Below the pieces are notes generated by a model, which was not told the origin of the DNA, ran no database searches, and saw nothing but the letters and a program-made list of their open reading frames with translations. A DNA stretch of 64,000 nt from Tribonema minus (lineage: Eukaryota > Sar > Xanthophyceae > Tribonematales > Tribonemataceae): NCBI GenBank assembly GCA_017506865.1, contig JAFCMP010000130.1, positions 1 to 64,000 of the forward strand. The letters run 5' to 3'. The position numbers were made by a program, and so were the translations under genes. How positions within the stretch are numbered: position 1 is the stretch's first letter; each line of letters begins with the position of its first letter. Of the stretch, positions 63,595 through 64,000 are shown piece by piece.

Positions 63595-64000
63595 CTGCAC
63601 AGCGGAAAACAGCCATGGCAGCAGCGCCGCAGGCAAAGCAGCACAGTGTGAGTTGCAGAACAGCAGTGGCAGCAGCGCAGTGGGCAGTATGGTTGAGAAC
63701 TTGACAGCAGTGCTCGGCAGCAGAGTGTGACGATTACAGCCACCTGGCTCGCATGCATGGAAGGATGTGATAAGCTTGTCAGCGAGTAGCACTTTCAGCA
63801 GCGAATGGCGGTTGTGCGTGGCCATTGCAGGTCTGGCTGTCTGAAAGCGCTGCGACGACTGCGGCCCAAGCGCAGTGCAAAGGCTCTGCACTGCTCGAGG
63901 TGTGTCTCGGGCACTCATACATCCTGCCTTGAATGCTTGAACTCGAGAGAGCCAATGAGGCAGCGCAGGCCCTTCGCACGTGGCGTGATTGCCCATGCGT

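Overview
This is a eukaryotic nuclear window, most likely from a chlorophyte green alga. The coding exons are short, GC-rich and spliced at GT-AG or GC-AG junctions. The introns are long, less GC-rich and full of repeats. There is a giant OTU-RT-RLE LINE of a type I associate with green algae, a Ser/Thr/Pro-rich secreted protein, and interspersed TTAGGG-type telomere-like repeats. The TTAGGG motif together with the gene style would fit a chlamydomonadalean such as the Haematococcus lineage, but that placement is inference. No prokaryotic operon, CRISPR array or confident RNA gene was seen.

Layout. 1-10.03 kb: a non-LTR retrotransposon on + with a single ORF of about 2,820 codons (zinc fingers, OTU protease-like domain, reverse transcriptase, C-terminal restriction-like endonuclease). 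A 99-bp 5'-truncated copy of its 3' end follows at 10.94 kb, and a fragment of a second LINE family lies at 10.2 kb on -. 13.7-18.3 kb (-): a spliced gene for an uncharacterised multi-pass membrane protein, with a doubled TATA box upstream. 21.8-24.0 kb (-): a frameshifted remnant of the second LINE family. 25.6-32.3 kb (+): pieces of a secreted, Cys-rich, PT-repeat, PAN/Apple-containing protein, with a decayed extra Apple-domain copy just beyond it. 36.5-41.2 kb (-): the last exon and one probable upstream exon of an unrecognised gene. 42.6-63.6 kb (-): the dominant feature, an HLTF/RAD5-type SNF2 ATPase with a RING finger. I resolved 21 coding exons whose phases agree at all 20 junctions and which total 858 codons plus a stop; the 5' end lies beyond the window. 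Introns of this gene hold a deleted hAT transposon with a perfect 8-bp target-site duplication and several interstitial telomere-like tracts.

The most unusual signal is structural. At about ten of the 21 HLTF-like exons, and at one exon of the membrane-protein gene, the exon/intron junction (part of the exon plus its donor or acceptor) is repeated in tandem inside the neighbouring intron, from 2 to 7 times, usually with the splice dinucleotide preserved. The arrays range from near-identical (a 136-bp period at 56.4-56.7 kb, 106 bp at 17.6-17.8 kb) to heavily decayed. Some copies are complete, phase-0 mini-exons. One copy of the Walker-A exon is interrupted by telomere-like repeat. This looks like a recurrent process that expands introns from their splice junctions and creates decoy splice sites or cassette exons.

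A second architectural oddity is a SAP DNA-binding domain placed between helicase motifs I and Ia of the HLTF-like protein.
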